Source: Dysgonamonadaceae bacterium
Lineage (GTDB): Bacteria; Bacteroidota; Bacteroidia; Bacteroidales; Azobacteroidaceae
Assembly (NCBI GenBank): GCA_031276105.1
Contig: JAISNS010000029.1
Coordinates: 1 to 14,879 of the forward strand
Length of the DNA: 14,879 nt
Direction: 5' to 3'
Shown here piece after piece: positions 7,575 through 14,774 of the stretch; the first letter of the stretch is position 1; the number at the start of each line of letters is the position of its first letter. Made by a program: the position numbers and the translations under genes. The notes beneath the pieces were generated by a model that made no database searches, was not told the origin of the DNA, and saw only the letters and a list, made by a program, of their open reading frames with translations.

Positions 7575-7690
7575 AACCCGGAATATCGGTAAATTTACCG
7601 ATAAAACCCAAATATCGGTAAATTTACCGATAAACCCAAAATATCGGTAAATTTACCGATAAACCCGGAATATCGGTAAATTTACCGATA
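7575..7690. repeat. Four tandem 29-bp units, each with a perfect 20-bp palindrome
   Basis: The palindrome TATCGGTAAATTTACCGATA occurs unchanged at 7584-7603, 7613-7632, 7642-7661 and 7671-7690, exactly 29 bp apart. The 9-base linkers are AACCCGGAA, AAACCCAAA, AACCCAAAA and AACCCGGAA, so the palindromes are invariant while the linkers vary. The array fills the gap between the etfA stop (ends 4 bases away) and the satD-like gene. As DNA it looks like a four-site operator for a dimeric regulator. As RNA each unit folds into an 8-bp stem with an AATT loop, which could cap the etfBA message. It does not resemble CRISPR, because the linkers are only 9 bases. Confidence 0.95.
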
Positions 7691-7694
7691 AAAG

Positions 7695-8714
7695 TCATTT
7701 GCTGTTCTTTTTGTAATACTTAATCATCTTTGGGATAACGGTTTCCGCTTCACCCGTAATCACATAATCGGCAATTGCGTTGATGGGAGCATTCGGATCG
7801 TTGTTGATAGCGATAATCATAGAGGCATCCTGCATTCCGGCGATGTGCTGAATTTGGCCGGAAATACCGCAAGCAATATAGAGTTTCGGGCGAACGGTTA
7901 CTCCGGTTTGACCGATTTGCCGCTCGTGTTCGGCAAAACCGGCGTCCACAGCCGCACGGGAAGCGCCTACTTCTGCGCCGATGGTGTTGGCCAAGTCGTA
8001 GAGCAAACCGAAATTTTCTTTCGACCCCATGCCGTAGCCTCCGGCAACAATGATAGGTGCGCCTTTGATATTCACTTTCGACGCTTCGATATGACGTTCG
8101 ATAACGCTTACAACAAAATCCGCATCGGAGATATATTTTTTCACATCGTAGGAAACGGTTTTACCCTGATAATTAGCGTCTAAGATTTCTTTTTTCATCA
8201 CTCCTTCGCGAACGGTTGCCATTTGAGGGCGATTGTCGGGATTGACGATTGTCGCCACAATGTTTCCGCCAAAAGCCGGACGGATTTGATACAAAAGATC
8301 GGTATAGGTTTTCCCTTCCTTTTTTTCTTCGTGGTCGCCGATTTCCAATGCGGTACAGTCGGCGGTTAAGCCGCTGAACAATGCGGATGAAACGCGCGGC
8401 CCCAAGTCGCGGCCAATGCTGGTTGCACCCATAAAAGCGATTTGCGGCTTTTCGGCTTCAAACAGCTTGACCAAGATAGAAGTATGAGGCAGAGAGGTAT
8501 AAGGATACAAACGGGCATCGTCGAAGAGATGAAGCACGTCCACTCCGTAAGGAAACACCTGTTCGCCGATTGTTTCCAGCGATTGACCGACGGCAACGGC
8601 TTCCAAGCGGCAATTCAGCCGGGTGGCAAGCGTGCGACCTTTGGTAAGGAGTTCGAGACTGACGTCTTCCACTTTTCCGTTTTCTATTTCGAGATATACA
8701 AATAAATTATTCAT
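7695..8714 (-). CDS. etfA: Electron transfer flavoprotein, alpha subunit
   Basis: FAD-carrying subunit of the heterodimeric electron-transfer flavoprotein. Its 339 aa comprise an N-terminal alpha/beta domain and the typical C-terminal FAD domain: GASRAAVDAGF (250-260), QIGQTGVTV (266-274), GISGQIQHIAGM (283-294) and AINNDPNAPI (302-311), then ADYVITGEAETVIPKMI. It starts four bases after the etfB stop, so the two subunits are made from one message. The gene ends four bases before the palindrome array, which may therefore form the 3' end of the etfBA transcript or control what follows. Its expected client is the acyl-CoA dehydrogenase encoded three genes downstream. Confidence 0.97.
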   Translation of the reverse strand: MNNLFVYLEIENGKVEDVSLELLTKGRTLATRLNCRLEAVAVGQSLETIGEQVFPYGVDVLHLFDDARLYPYTSLPHTSILVKLFEAEKPQIAFMGATSIGRDLGPRVSSALFSGLTADCTALEIGDHEEKKEGKTYTDLLYQIRPAFGGNIVATIVNPDNRPQMATVREGVMKKEILDANYQGKTVSYDVKKYISDADFVVSVIERHIEASKVNIKGAPIIVAGGYGMGSKENFGLLYDLANTIGAEVGASRAAVDAGFAEHERQIGQTGVTVRPKLYIACGISGQIQHIAGMQDASMIIAINNDPNAPINAIADYVITGEAETVIPKMIKYYKKNSK

Positions 8715-8718
8715 CTTT

Positions 8719-9591
8719 TTATCCGATTGTGTGATTGGTAATTAATTCTACCATTAATTCTTCGATTTGTTGGTCGGAAGAATCAAGGGTTTTACTCTCT
8801 TTGGCCTGAAAAACGACGTTTTCGATCTTCTTCACTTTGGTGGGCGATCCGGAAAGTCCGCACTGTTTCGCGTCGGCGTTCACGTCGGCCGCGCTCCATT
8901 CGTTGAGAAAAAGGCAAGTGCGCGAATGACAGAGATTAACGTAGTCGTTGCTTTCGGCTTGCCGTTCGGAAACGGTTTTGGCATATTTGTATTTCTGAAT
9001 CAGTTTGGCGTTGCGCGGACGGCAGTCGGGCGCCGAACCATTGACCGTTACCAAAAGGGGCAAATGACCTTCGACGATTTCGACGCCTCGTTCCAAGCGG
9101 CGTTTAACCGTGATTTTCCCGTTGGCGATCGATTGAATTTCTTCGGCATAAGTAATCTGCGAAATACCCAGTTTTTCGGCAACCTGCGGGCCAACCTGAG
9201 CCGTATCGCCGTCAATGGCTTGACGACCGGAAATAATCAGGTCGAAATCGCCGATTTTTTTTATCGCCATGTGAAGGGCATAACTGGTTGCCAGCGTATC
9301 GGCGCCGGCAAAAACGCGGTCGGTGAGCAGATAGCCGCCGTCGGCGCCTCTGAATAATCCTTCACGGATAATGTCTGCCGCACGGGGAGGCCCCATGGTG
9401 AGCAGGGTAACGGTCGAACCGGGGAATTGATCTTTCAAGCGTAGCGCTTGTTCCAAGGCGTTCAAGTCTTCCGGATTGAAAATGGCCGGAAGAGCGGCGC
9501 GATTGACCGTTCCATCGGCTTTCATCGCGTCTTTTCCTACATTTCGCGTATCCGGCACTTGCTTGGCCAGTACAATAATTTTTAGACTCAT
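8719..9591 (-). CDS. etfB: Electron transfer flavoprotein, beta subunit
   Basis: Nucleotide-binding partner of EtfA, 290 aa. It starts MSLKIIVLAKQVPDT and contains RAALPAIFNPEDLNALEQAL (31-50), the adenine-nucleotide or second-FAD loop AIDGDTAQVGP (125-135) and the C-terminal GLSGSPTKVKKIENV (245-259). The DGDTAQVG form, rather than the DDDxNQTG form of mitochondrial-type beta subunits, is that of ETF groups containing flavin-based electron-bifurcating members; whether this protein bifurcates is inference. Its reductive partner would be the 568-aa acyl-CoA dehydrogenase, with NADH and ferredoxin or a quinone system on the other side. It is the first gene of its leftward operon and has a good promoter 40 bases upstream. 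GC is about 47% in a counted line. Confidence 0.97.
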   Translation of the reverse strand: MSLKIIVLAKQVPDTRNVGKDAMKADGTVNRAALPAIFNPEDLNALEQALRLKDQFPGSTVTLLTMGPPRAADIIREGLFRGADGGYLLTDRVFAGADTLATSYALHMAIKKIGDFDLIISGRQAIDGDTAQVGPQVAEKLGISQITYAEEIQSIANGKITVKRRLERGVEIVEGHLPLLVTVNGSAPDCRPRNAKLIQKYKYAKTVSERQAESNDYVNLCHSRTCLFLNEWSAADVNADAKQCGLSGSPTKVKKIENVVFQAKESKTLDSSDQQIEELMVELITNHTIG

Positions 9592-9630
9592 TGTTTAATT
9601 AAATATTGGAGTTAAACTAAAATGTGAGTG

Positions 9631-9659
9631 CAAAATTAATGCTTTTCAGCTAATAACAA
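9631..9659 (-). promoter_or_regulatory. Promoter of etfBA
   Basis: Read on the minus strand, TTG (9657-9659) is followed after 18 bp by TAATTTTG (9631-9638), an exact match to the Bacteroidota -7 consensus TAnnTTTG. Transcription would start near 9625, leaving a leader of about 35 bases before the etfB ATG. It is the only good promoter I see ahead of etfB, in the 187-bp gap after the DUF4831 gene. Confidence 0.6.
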
Positions 9660-9778
9660 GCTAAAGCAAGGTAAAAATTGCACAAATGAACGAAAATTGA
9701 GCAAAAAACAGGTGAAAAGCAAAGTAAAAATGCAACTATAACGAAGTGTATATCATGCTTGTTATCCCCTATTTTCGG

Positions 9779-10882
9779 CTACTGTATAATCTGTTTGACG
9801 GCTCCCGTATGAGGATAGAAAAAAATTTGCACCGGCGCTTTTTTATCTTCAAACAAAGAAGTCGCCAATATTTGGGTTGCGCCGAATTGAGTAACCGGAT
9901 GTTCGCCTTTGTAGAAGCAGTTTAAACCGTAATAAACTTCTACGAAAGCTGTTCCGGGAATATTATAAACGATGCTTTGCGGCTCTTTGGCTTTTCTTTT
10001 CGGATCGACTTCCGGTATTTCTACCGTTTTCAAATCTTTCAGGTTGATATAGACCGGACTTCCGCTCAAATCATCAACGGAAACAATTCCTCTGTATTTT
10101 GAAAAACGGAACAAGATTTCTTTTTCCATATCTGCCACCGGTTCGATACTGAATTTATCGTTTTTCTTCTCTGTTTGACTGGAACCGGTGAACAATTCCA
10201 TCCATATTTTTTCTTGTTCATCCAAGTTGGCTAAGACAATTTTCAGCGCTTCACCATCTCTGGGGGCATTTTCTGCTTCTCCGGTTAATATATCCGAACG
10301 ACTTTCGCGAATCCGGTAAATTTGTTTGGCCGCTATTTCGGCCATTTTACTAACCGAACCTGCCCGTAGATATTCTTCGGTATAAACAGATTGTGTATTG
10401 ATCGGGGGTTTCAGAGTCGCCGGATTGGATGGATTGTCCGTTTTTTTTATTTCAGCAGAAATTTGGGGGTTGTACTCGGCATTGATGGTGCAAATCAAGC
10501 CATTTTCGGTCAGATATACATAAGGAGCCGTTGTTTTTGCCTTAAATTCAATCAGATAAGATTCATTTTTATTCGGAATTCCTAATGCTTTGACATTTAC
10601 TTTGTCCAGAGTATAATAAGTCAAATCTTCCGATATAACCGATTGACTGTCAATTCCCAAATATTTGGAGGCATACTTGGCATAAATGCCGGCTTTTTGT
10701 TTGGTTTCGCTATATTCTACTTCTATTTCCAATAGGGTTTTGGGGAGAAAATATTGAATCCCATAATTATTGCTTTTGATAGCATTTATTTTCACAACAT
10801 TTGTTTGAGCTTGCAATTGTAAACTCAACAAACTCAATATACTCCCCATTATCAGGAGAGTAATTTTTTTTTCAGGTTTCAT
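9779..10882 (-). CDS. DUF4831 family exported protein
   Basis: Protein of unknown function, 367 aa, with a standard signal peptide (MKPEKKITLLIMGSILSLLS, cleavage probably after LQAQ near residue 26). The mature part would be periplasmic or outer-membrane associated, with no lipobox cysteine. Recognisable family-like stretches are GIQYFLPKTLLEIEVE (42-57), KYASKYLGI, a middle AAKQIYRIRESRSDILTGEAENAPRDG region, and a beta-rich C-terminus with IVYNIPGTAFVEVYYG. The assignment to DUF4831 (PF16115), a Bacteroidota-restricted family, is from memory of these motifs. The gene begins seven bases after the nnr stop, so it is probably the second gene of a two-gene operon. That does not reveal a function, because Nnr is a housekeeping repair enzyme. 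Confidence 0.8.
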   Translation of the reverse strand: MKPEKKITLLIMGSILSLLSLQLQAQTNVVKINAIKSNNYGIQYFLPKTLLEIEVEYSETKQKAGIYAKYASKYLGIDSQSVISEDLTYYTLDKVNVKALGIPNKNESYLIEFKAKTTAPYVYLTENGLICTINAEYNPQISAEIKKTDNPSNPATLKPPINTQSVYTEEYLRAGSVSKMAEIAAKQIYRIRESRSDILTGEAENAPRDGEALKIVLANLDEQEKIWMELFTGSSQTEKKNDKFSIEPVADMEKEILFRFSKYRGIVSVDDLSGSPVYINLKDLKTVEIPEVDPKRKAKEPQSIVYNIPGTAFVEVYYGLNCFYKGEHPVTQFGATQILATSLFEDKKAPVQIFFYPHTGAVKQIIQ

Positions 10883-10889
10883 TTGTCAA

Positions 10890-12413
10890 TTATTGAGGTT
10901 GGAGATATTGAAACGCACTTCCCAGATTATCAATAATATCACCGGCAATTAAACTCTCTTGAGAATGTTTTTTGGCGGCAATATCACCGGCTAAGCCATG
11001 GATATAAACTCCTATTTTGGCAGCGTCCAGCGAAGAATAATTTTGAGCCAGCAGTCCGGTTATAATTCCGGTCAAGATGTCGCCGCTTCCGGCGGTTGCC
11101 ATTCCCGGATTGCCGGTCGAATTGAAATAAATTTCCTGATCAGGAGTACACACAGCCGTATATGCTCCTTTTAACACAATAATACTTTTTAAGTTAGCAG
11201 CCAGATACAAAGCCTTTTGTATACGTTCGTAAGAAGAAACGCTTTCTCCTACCAAACGATCAAATTCGCCGATATGTGGGGTTAAAATAGAATTAGGCGG
11301 AATAATTCTCAACCATTCTTTCCCTTGACTGATAATATTTAAGGCGTCGGCATCCAGTACGATCGGCTTTTGAATTTGAGCAATTTGAGAGAATATTTCA
11401 ATCAGGGCAGAACCTGTTGCCGTATATTTACCGATTCCCGGGCCAATTCCAATCGTGGAATAAGTAGAAATATCGGGAATTTCACTGATAAAATTATTTT
11501 CTATATCAGCGATTACCATTGCTTCCGGAAAAGCCGTTTGCATAACATTTTCGCCACAAGCAGGTAAAAGGCTGGTTACCAAGCCGGCTCCCACTCTTAA
11601 ACAGGATTTTGCACATAAAACAGCCGCTCCGATTTTACCTTTGCTTCCCGCCACAATCAAAGCATGTCCCAAGTTATTTTTATATGCAAAGCGGTTTCTT
11701 GTTTGAAGAAGCGATACAATATCCTGCTGTTCTATATAATAAAAAGGGGTTTCTTGCCGAATAATCTCTTCCTGATTTAAACCGATATCCAACACTTCCC
11801 AGTTTCCGGTGTAAATACCTGTGTCGGACAATAAAAAGGCTAATTTGGGAAATTGAAAAGTAAATGTTTTATAAGCCCTTACAATCGTTTCGTGAGTATT
11901 TTGGGAGTTATCATCCATAAATAAACCGGATGGAATGTCGATGGAATAGATTTTGGCCTCAGTACTGTTGATATACTTAACAAGCGCTGCAAAGCCTCCA
12001 CTCAGCGGTTTGTTTAATCCGGAACCAAATATACCGTCGATAATGATATCTTCTTTTTCAATTTTAGGCGGAGTAAACCGATCTTTAATTTCGGTAAAAG
12101 CAATATTGGGAATAGATAAAATTTTAGATTTATTTGCATCACAATCTGCCGAAAGGTCATTTTTTGTATTCAGAAGGTAACATTTTATACGGTAATTTGC
12201 TGCTGCTAAAAGGCGAGCAATAGCCAATGCGTCGCCTCCGTTATTGCCGGGACCTGCAAAAATAAATATTCGACGATGATTGGAAACCTCTTTGGTAAAA
12301 GATTTTACGAATTGAATGGATGCACGTTCCATTAAATCTATGGAAGAAACAGGCTCCCGTTCGATAGTCGTCTTTTCTAACTCGGTAATTTGAGAAATAT
12401 TAAATATTTTCAT
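10890..12413 (-). CDS. nnr: Bifunctional NAD(P)H-hydrate repair enzyme (epimerase plus dehydratase)
   Basis: Cytosolic metabolite-repair enzyme that restores NADH and NADPH from their hydrated forms. The N-terminal half is the YjeF_N epimerase: FAGPGNNGGDALAIAR (52-67), IDGIFGSGLNKPL (125-137) and SIDIPSG (157-163). The C-terminal half is the ribokinase-like, ADP- or ATP-dependent dehydratase: HALIVAGSKGKIGAA (250-264), GIGPGIGK (322-329), VLDADALNII (352-361), LTPHIGEFDRL (377-387) and GNPGMATAGSGDILTG (434-449) with the catalytic Asp445. At 507 aa both halves are complete, as in the usual fused bacterial form. The start MKIFNISQITELE fits the family. A -7 box lies about 90 bases upstream. 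The DUF4831 gene follows after seven bases. Confidence 0.96.
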   Translation of the reverse strand: MKIFNISQITELEKTTIEREPVSSIDLMERASIQFVKSFTKEVSNHRRIFIFAGPGNNGGDALAIARLLAAANYRIKCYLLNTKNDLSADCDANKSKILSIPNIAFTEIKDRFTPPKIEKEDIIIDGIFGSGLNKPLSGGFAALVKYINSTEAKIYSIDIPSGLFMDDNSQNTHETIVRAYKTFTFQFPKLAFLLSDTGIYTGNWEVLDIGLNQEEIIRQETPFYYIEQQDIVSLLQTRNRFAYKNNLGHALIVAGSKGKIGAAVLCAKSCLRVGAGLVTSLLPACGENVMQTAFPEAMVIADIENNFISEIPDISTYSTIGIGPGIGKYTATGSALIEIFSQIAQIQKPIVLDADALNIISQGKEWLRIIPPNSILTPHIGEFDRLVGESVSSYERIQKALYLAANLKSIIVLKGAYTAVCTPDQEIYFNSTGNPGMATAGSGDILTGIITGLLAQNYSSLDAAKIGVYIHGLAGDIAAKKHSQESLIAGDIIDNLGSAFQYLQPQ

Positions 12414-12785
12414 GTCGTAAAAATTTATTACTTAATAATATAACTAATCCCAGCTTTCAATAGGATGTTTGTATGTTTCTATTGTAATTTGGGGATTTCG
12501 TTTGCAAAGTTAGCATTAAATTTCCAATATAGCTTATTATTTTCGTATCCCTTAATATATTTTGTGCACGTCAAGTTCACTTGTTTTCATAATCTTCTGT
12601 TTTTATGTGTTAAAATTATAAAAACGCCGGCTTGATATAAGGGGGCGGGTGAATTCGTCCCTTAAATTTTTATCCGTTTGTGTATAAAACGAGAATTTTA
12701 TGCTAACTTTGCAACATTCAAGTAGGGGAAACAGAAATAAATACCGGTTGAAATATAAATACATAACACATATAATAATATTACA
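12414..12785. promoter_or_regulatory. Divergent promoter region between nnr and the alcohol dehydrogenase gene
   Basis: This 372-bp gap carries no convincing gene. It holds two opposed promoters with an identical 14-bp core: minus-strand TAACTTTG at 12505-12512 for nnr and plus-strand TAACTTTG at 12704-12711 for the alcohol dehydrogenase. The core TGCTAACTTTGCAA is an exact inverted repeat at 12502-12515 and 12701-12714. For the rightward one, TTTG at 12677-12680 is a possible -33 element, although the 23-bp spacing is a little long. I see no -33 for nnr. The centre includes GTGCAC and CAAGTTCACTTG, short palindromic sites that might bind regulators. Confidence 0.5.
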
Positions 12786-13964
12786 ATGAACAATTTTAGA
12801 TTTTGGAGTCCCACCGAATTTGTGTTTGGGAAGAATACGGTAAAACATGTAGGCGCGTTAGTCAAAAAATATGGCGGTACAAAAGTATTGATTCATTACG
12901 GCGGTCGCTCGGCGGTTAAGAGCGGTTTGTTGGCGGATGTGGAAAATCATTTGCAAAACGAATTTGTCGAATATGTCAAATTAGGCGGCGTACAACCCAA
13001 TCCGGTGGATACGATGGTCTATCAAGGCATTGAATTGTGCCGGAAAGAAAATGTCAATTTCATTTTGGCGGTAGGCGGGGGAAGCGTCATTGATTCTGCC
13101 AAAGCGATTGCCGCCGGAGTGCCTTATGCAGGCGATTTTTGGAATTTCTTTGATGAAAAAGTCACGATCAACCGCGCCTTGCCGGTTGCTACGGTATTAA
13201 CTATTCCGGCCGCGGGGAGTGAAGCTTCTCCCAGTACGGTGATTACCAAAGAAAAAGAACGGTTGAAAAGAGGACATAGCAGTTCTTTGCTTTGTCCGGT
13301 TTTTTCGATTATGGATCCGGTTTTGACATTTACGTTGCCGGCCAATCAAACGGCTTACGGTATCGCCGACATGATGGCTCATGTGATGGAGCGTTATTTT
13401 ACGCAAACGTCGGGCGTGGAAGTCACCGACCGTTTGTGCGAAGCAATTTTGTCGGCGATTATCAAAGAGGCGCCGCTTGTACTCAAAGAACCGGAAAATT
13501 ACGCCGCCCGCGCCAATATCATGTGGGCGGGAACCGTTGCTCATAACGGCATTTGCGGCGTTGGACGCGACGAAGATTGGGCGACGCATGGCTTGGAACA
13601 TGAATTGTCCGCTTTATACGGCGTCGCTCACGGAGCCGGTTTAGCCGTTATGTTTCCTGCGTGGATGCAGTATGTATATACTTCCGGCATCGACCGGTTT
13701 GTTCAATTTGCTACTCGCGTCTATGGAATCGAAAACACCGGTGATAAGAAAGAAACAGCGTTGAAAGGTATTCATGCCCTGAAAAACTTTTTTTCATCCC
13801 TTGGTCTTCCGGTTAATTTTGAACAATTAGGAGCGCGAAAAGAAGATATCGACCGCTTGCTTCAGACATTGGCAATCAATTCCGGAGGAACTTTGGGCAG
13901 TTTTAGCAAGTTAGACATGAGTGATGCACGCGCCATTTATGAGATTGCCGCAGAAGTTCGATGA
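12786..13964 (+). CDS. Iron-type NAD(P)H-dependent alcohol dehydrogenase (YqhD/BdhA-like)
   Basis: Cytosolic group III alcohol dehydrogenase, 392 aa, reducing aldehydes or oxidising primary alcohols. The nucleotide-binding loop is AVGGGSVIDSAKAIA (95-109), followed by TIPAAGSEASPS (139-150). The metal site is complete: Asp195 and His199 in ADMMAHVMERYF, His268 in THGLEHELSALY, and His282 in VAHGAGLAV. This spacing matches Asp194, His198, His267 and His281 of E. coli YqhD almost exactly. Members of this subfamily usually prefer NADPH and act on short-chain aldehydes or butanol, so the substrate here is open. It is the only gene in the window clearly read rightward. It has its own promoter, with a leader of about 70 bases, and ends five bases before the stop of the convergent gene. 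Confidence 0.93.
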   Translation: MNNFRFWSPTEFVFGKNTVKHVGALVKKYGGTKVLIHYGGRSAVKSGLLADVENHLQNEFVEYVKLGGVQPNPVDTMVYQGIELCRKENVNFILAVGGGSVIDSAKAIAAGVPYAGDFWNFFDEKVTINRALPVATVLTIPAAGSEASPSTVITKEKERLKRGHSSSLLCPVFSIMDPVLTFTLPANQTAYGIADMMAHVMERYFTQTSGVEVTDRLCEAILSAIIKEAPLVLKEPENYAARANIMWAGTVAHNGICGVGRDEDWATHGLEHELSALYGVAHGAGLAVMFPAWMQYVYTSGIDRFVQFATRVYGIENTGDKKETALKGIHALKNFFSSLGLPVNFEQLGARKEDIDRLLQTLAINSGGTLGSFSKLDMSDARAIYEIAAEVR

Positions 13965-13969
13965 TTCTT

Positions 13970-14656
13970 TTACGAAAAATAATATTTTTTTCTTTCGTCT
14001 AAGATTCTTTTACATTTATTCAAATTAAATTTCAGAGCGTTGTAATCACAAGAGTGATTGGTTTGCATAATAGTTAGCGCAAGCGATGCTTCGTCGATAA
14101 AATGTTCGTCCAAGTGCATGATGTTGGAATCGGACGGAGGAGAAAGCGTGCGTAAATCTTCTTTAATAGCCTGTATTTCTTCTTTCAATTCCTTATTCCC
14201 TTTGTTTCCTAATTCAAGTTCAATCAATTGGATATGATTGAGCATTTGCAATATGTAATTTTCCTCTTCCTTTATCTGATTGGCATATTTATTGGCGTTA
14301 AAAGAGGAGTAAATGCCGATAGATAGCAATAAAAGCAATAATACGTGGAAGAGCAATAAGAGGTTAAAACTTAACCAATAATTGTGGGCTACGATTATTA
14401 ATATCAGGGCAAAAAGGATATAAAAAAACGAAAAAGTCCAGAGGATTCCCATCCCGCCGGTTTGCCTGTTGAAAACTTTCCAATTGTTTAATTTGTCTAT
14501 ATTGTTTAATATAAGCACTGTATAAATGATTGTAGCTACCGAAATATTTAACCAATAGATTAAATTGGCTTCCCGGTTGTGATATAAAAAATTAACTCCG
14601 TAAACAACGAGAAACTCTCCTGCGATTATCAAAAAGCATTTAAATATTGTTTTCAT
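13970..14656 (-). CDS. Membrane protein with C-terminal coiled coil, function unknown
   Basis: I do not recognise this family. From the start I prefer (MKTIFKCFLIIAGEF, 228 aa) it has four hydrophobic segments at about 4-24, 32-51, 70-90 and 96-116. A hydrophilic tail follows, with a likely coiled coil at about 125-170 (NQIKEEENYILQMLNHIQLI, then ELGNKGNKELKEEIQAIKED) and a short C-terminal helical region. An in-frame ATG at 14728 would add 24 residues, but a -7 box (TACTTTTG, minus strand) at 14708-14715 lies inside that extension, so transcription would begin after it. The gene converges on the alcohol dehydrogenase gene with only five bases between stops and has no visible operon partner. 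GC is low (about 33% in one line). Topology suggests a membrane-anchored scaffold or sensor, but nothing shows a ligand or catalysis. Confidence 0.7.
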   Translation of the reverse strand: MKTIFKCFLIIAGEFLVVYGVNFLYHNREANLIYWLNISVATIIYTVLILNNIDKLNNWKVFNRQTGGMGILWTFSFFYILFALILIIVAHNYWLSFNLLLLFHVLLLLLLSIGIYSSFNANKYANQIKEEENYILQMLNHIQLIELELGNKGNKELKEEIQAIKEDLRTLSPPSDSNIMHLDEHFIDEASLALTIMQTNHSCDYNALKFNLNKCKRILDERKKYYFS

Positions 14657-14707
14657 AAAACGCCCGCGAAATAGTAATTGAATATTGTGTGTGTATTTAT
14701 ATGCGGA

Positions 14708-14715
14708 CAAAAGTA
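14708..14715 (-). promoter_or_regulatory. -7 box for the membrane/coiled-coil gene
   Basis: TACTTTTG on the minus strand matches TAnnTTTG exactly. Transcription would start near 14702, about 45 bases before the ATG at 14656. This is the main reason for preferring that start over the upstream ATG at 14728. No -33 element is evident at the usual distance. Confidence 0.4.
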
Positions 14716-14774
14716 TGAAAAATATCAATAAAAATGAATATTGTTTCAGGCAAATTTTATATAGGATTAGGCGT

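Noticed and set aside
7575..7690. Tandem palindromes considered as a CRISPR array
   Set aside because: The units are 29 bp apart, but the parts between palindromes are only 9 bases and nearly alike, so there are no spacers, and no cas genes are nearby.
7575..7690. Tandem palindromes considered as an integron attC or phage attachment site
   Set aside because: No integrase, recombinase or gene cassettes are visible, and the perfect symmetry lacks the bulges of attC sites.
9724..9740. GTAAAAATGCAACTATA resembling the arm of the 21-bp inverted repeat
   Set aside because: Similarity is limited to about 13 AT-rich bases with an indel and no partner arm; probably chance.
12603..12848. 81-codon minus-strand frame across the alcohol dehydrogenase start
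   Set aside because: It overlaps the promoter and the first codons of a well-supported gene, has no recognisable motifs and contains runs typical of antisense AT-rich DNA.
13972..13998. ACGAAA...TTTCGT hairpin at the convergent gene ends as a bidirectional terminator
   Set aside because: The stem has only six pairs with a T-rich loop and lies within the coding end of the membrane protein gene; too weak to call.
13963..14013. 11-bp direct repeat GATTCTTTTAC 40 bp apart
   Set aside because: AT-rich, only two copies, overlapping coding ends; no feature suggests an insertion between them.
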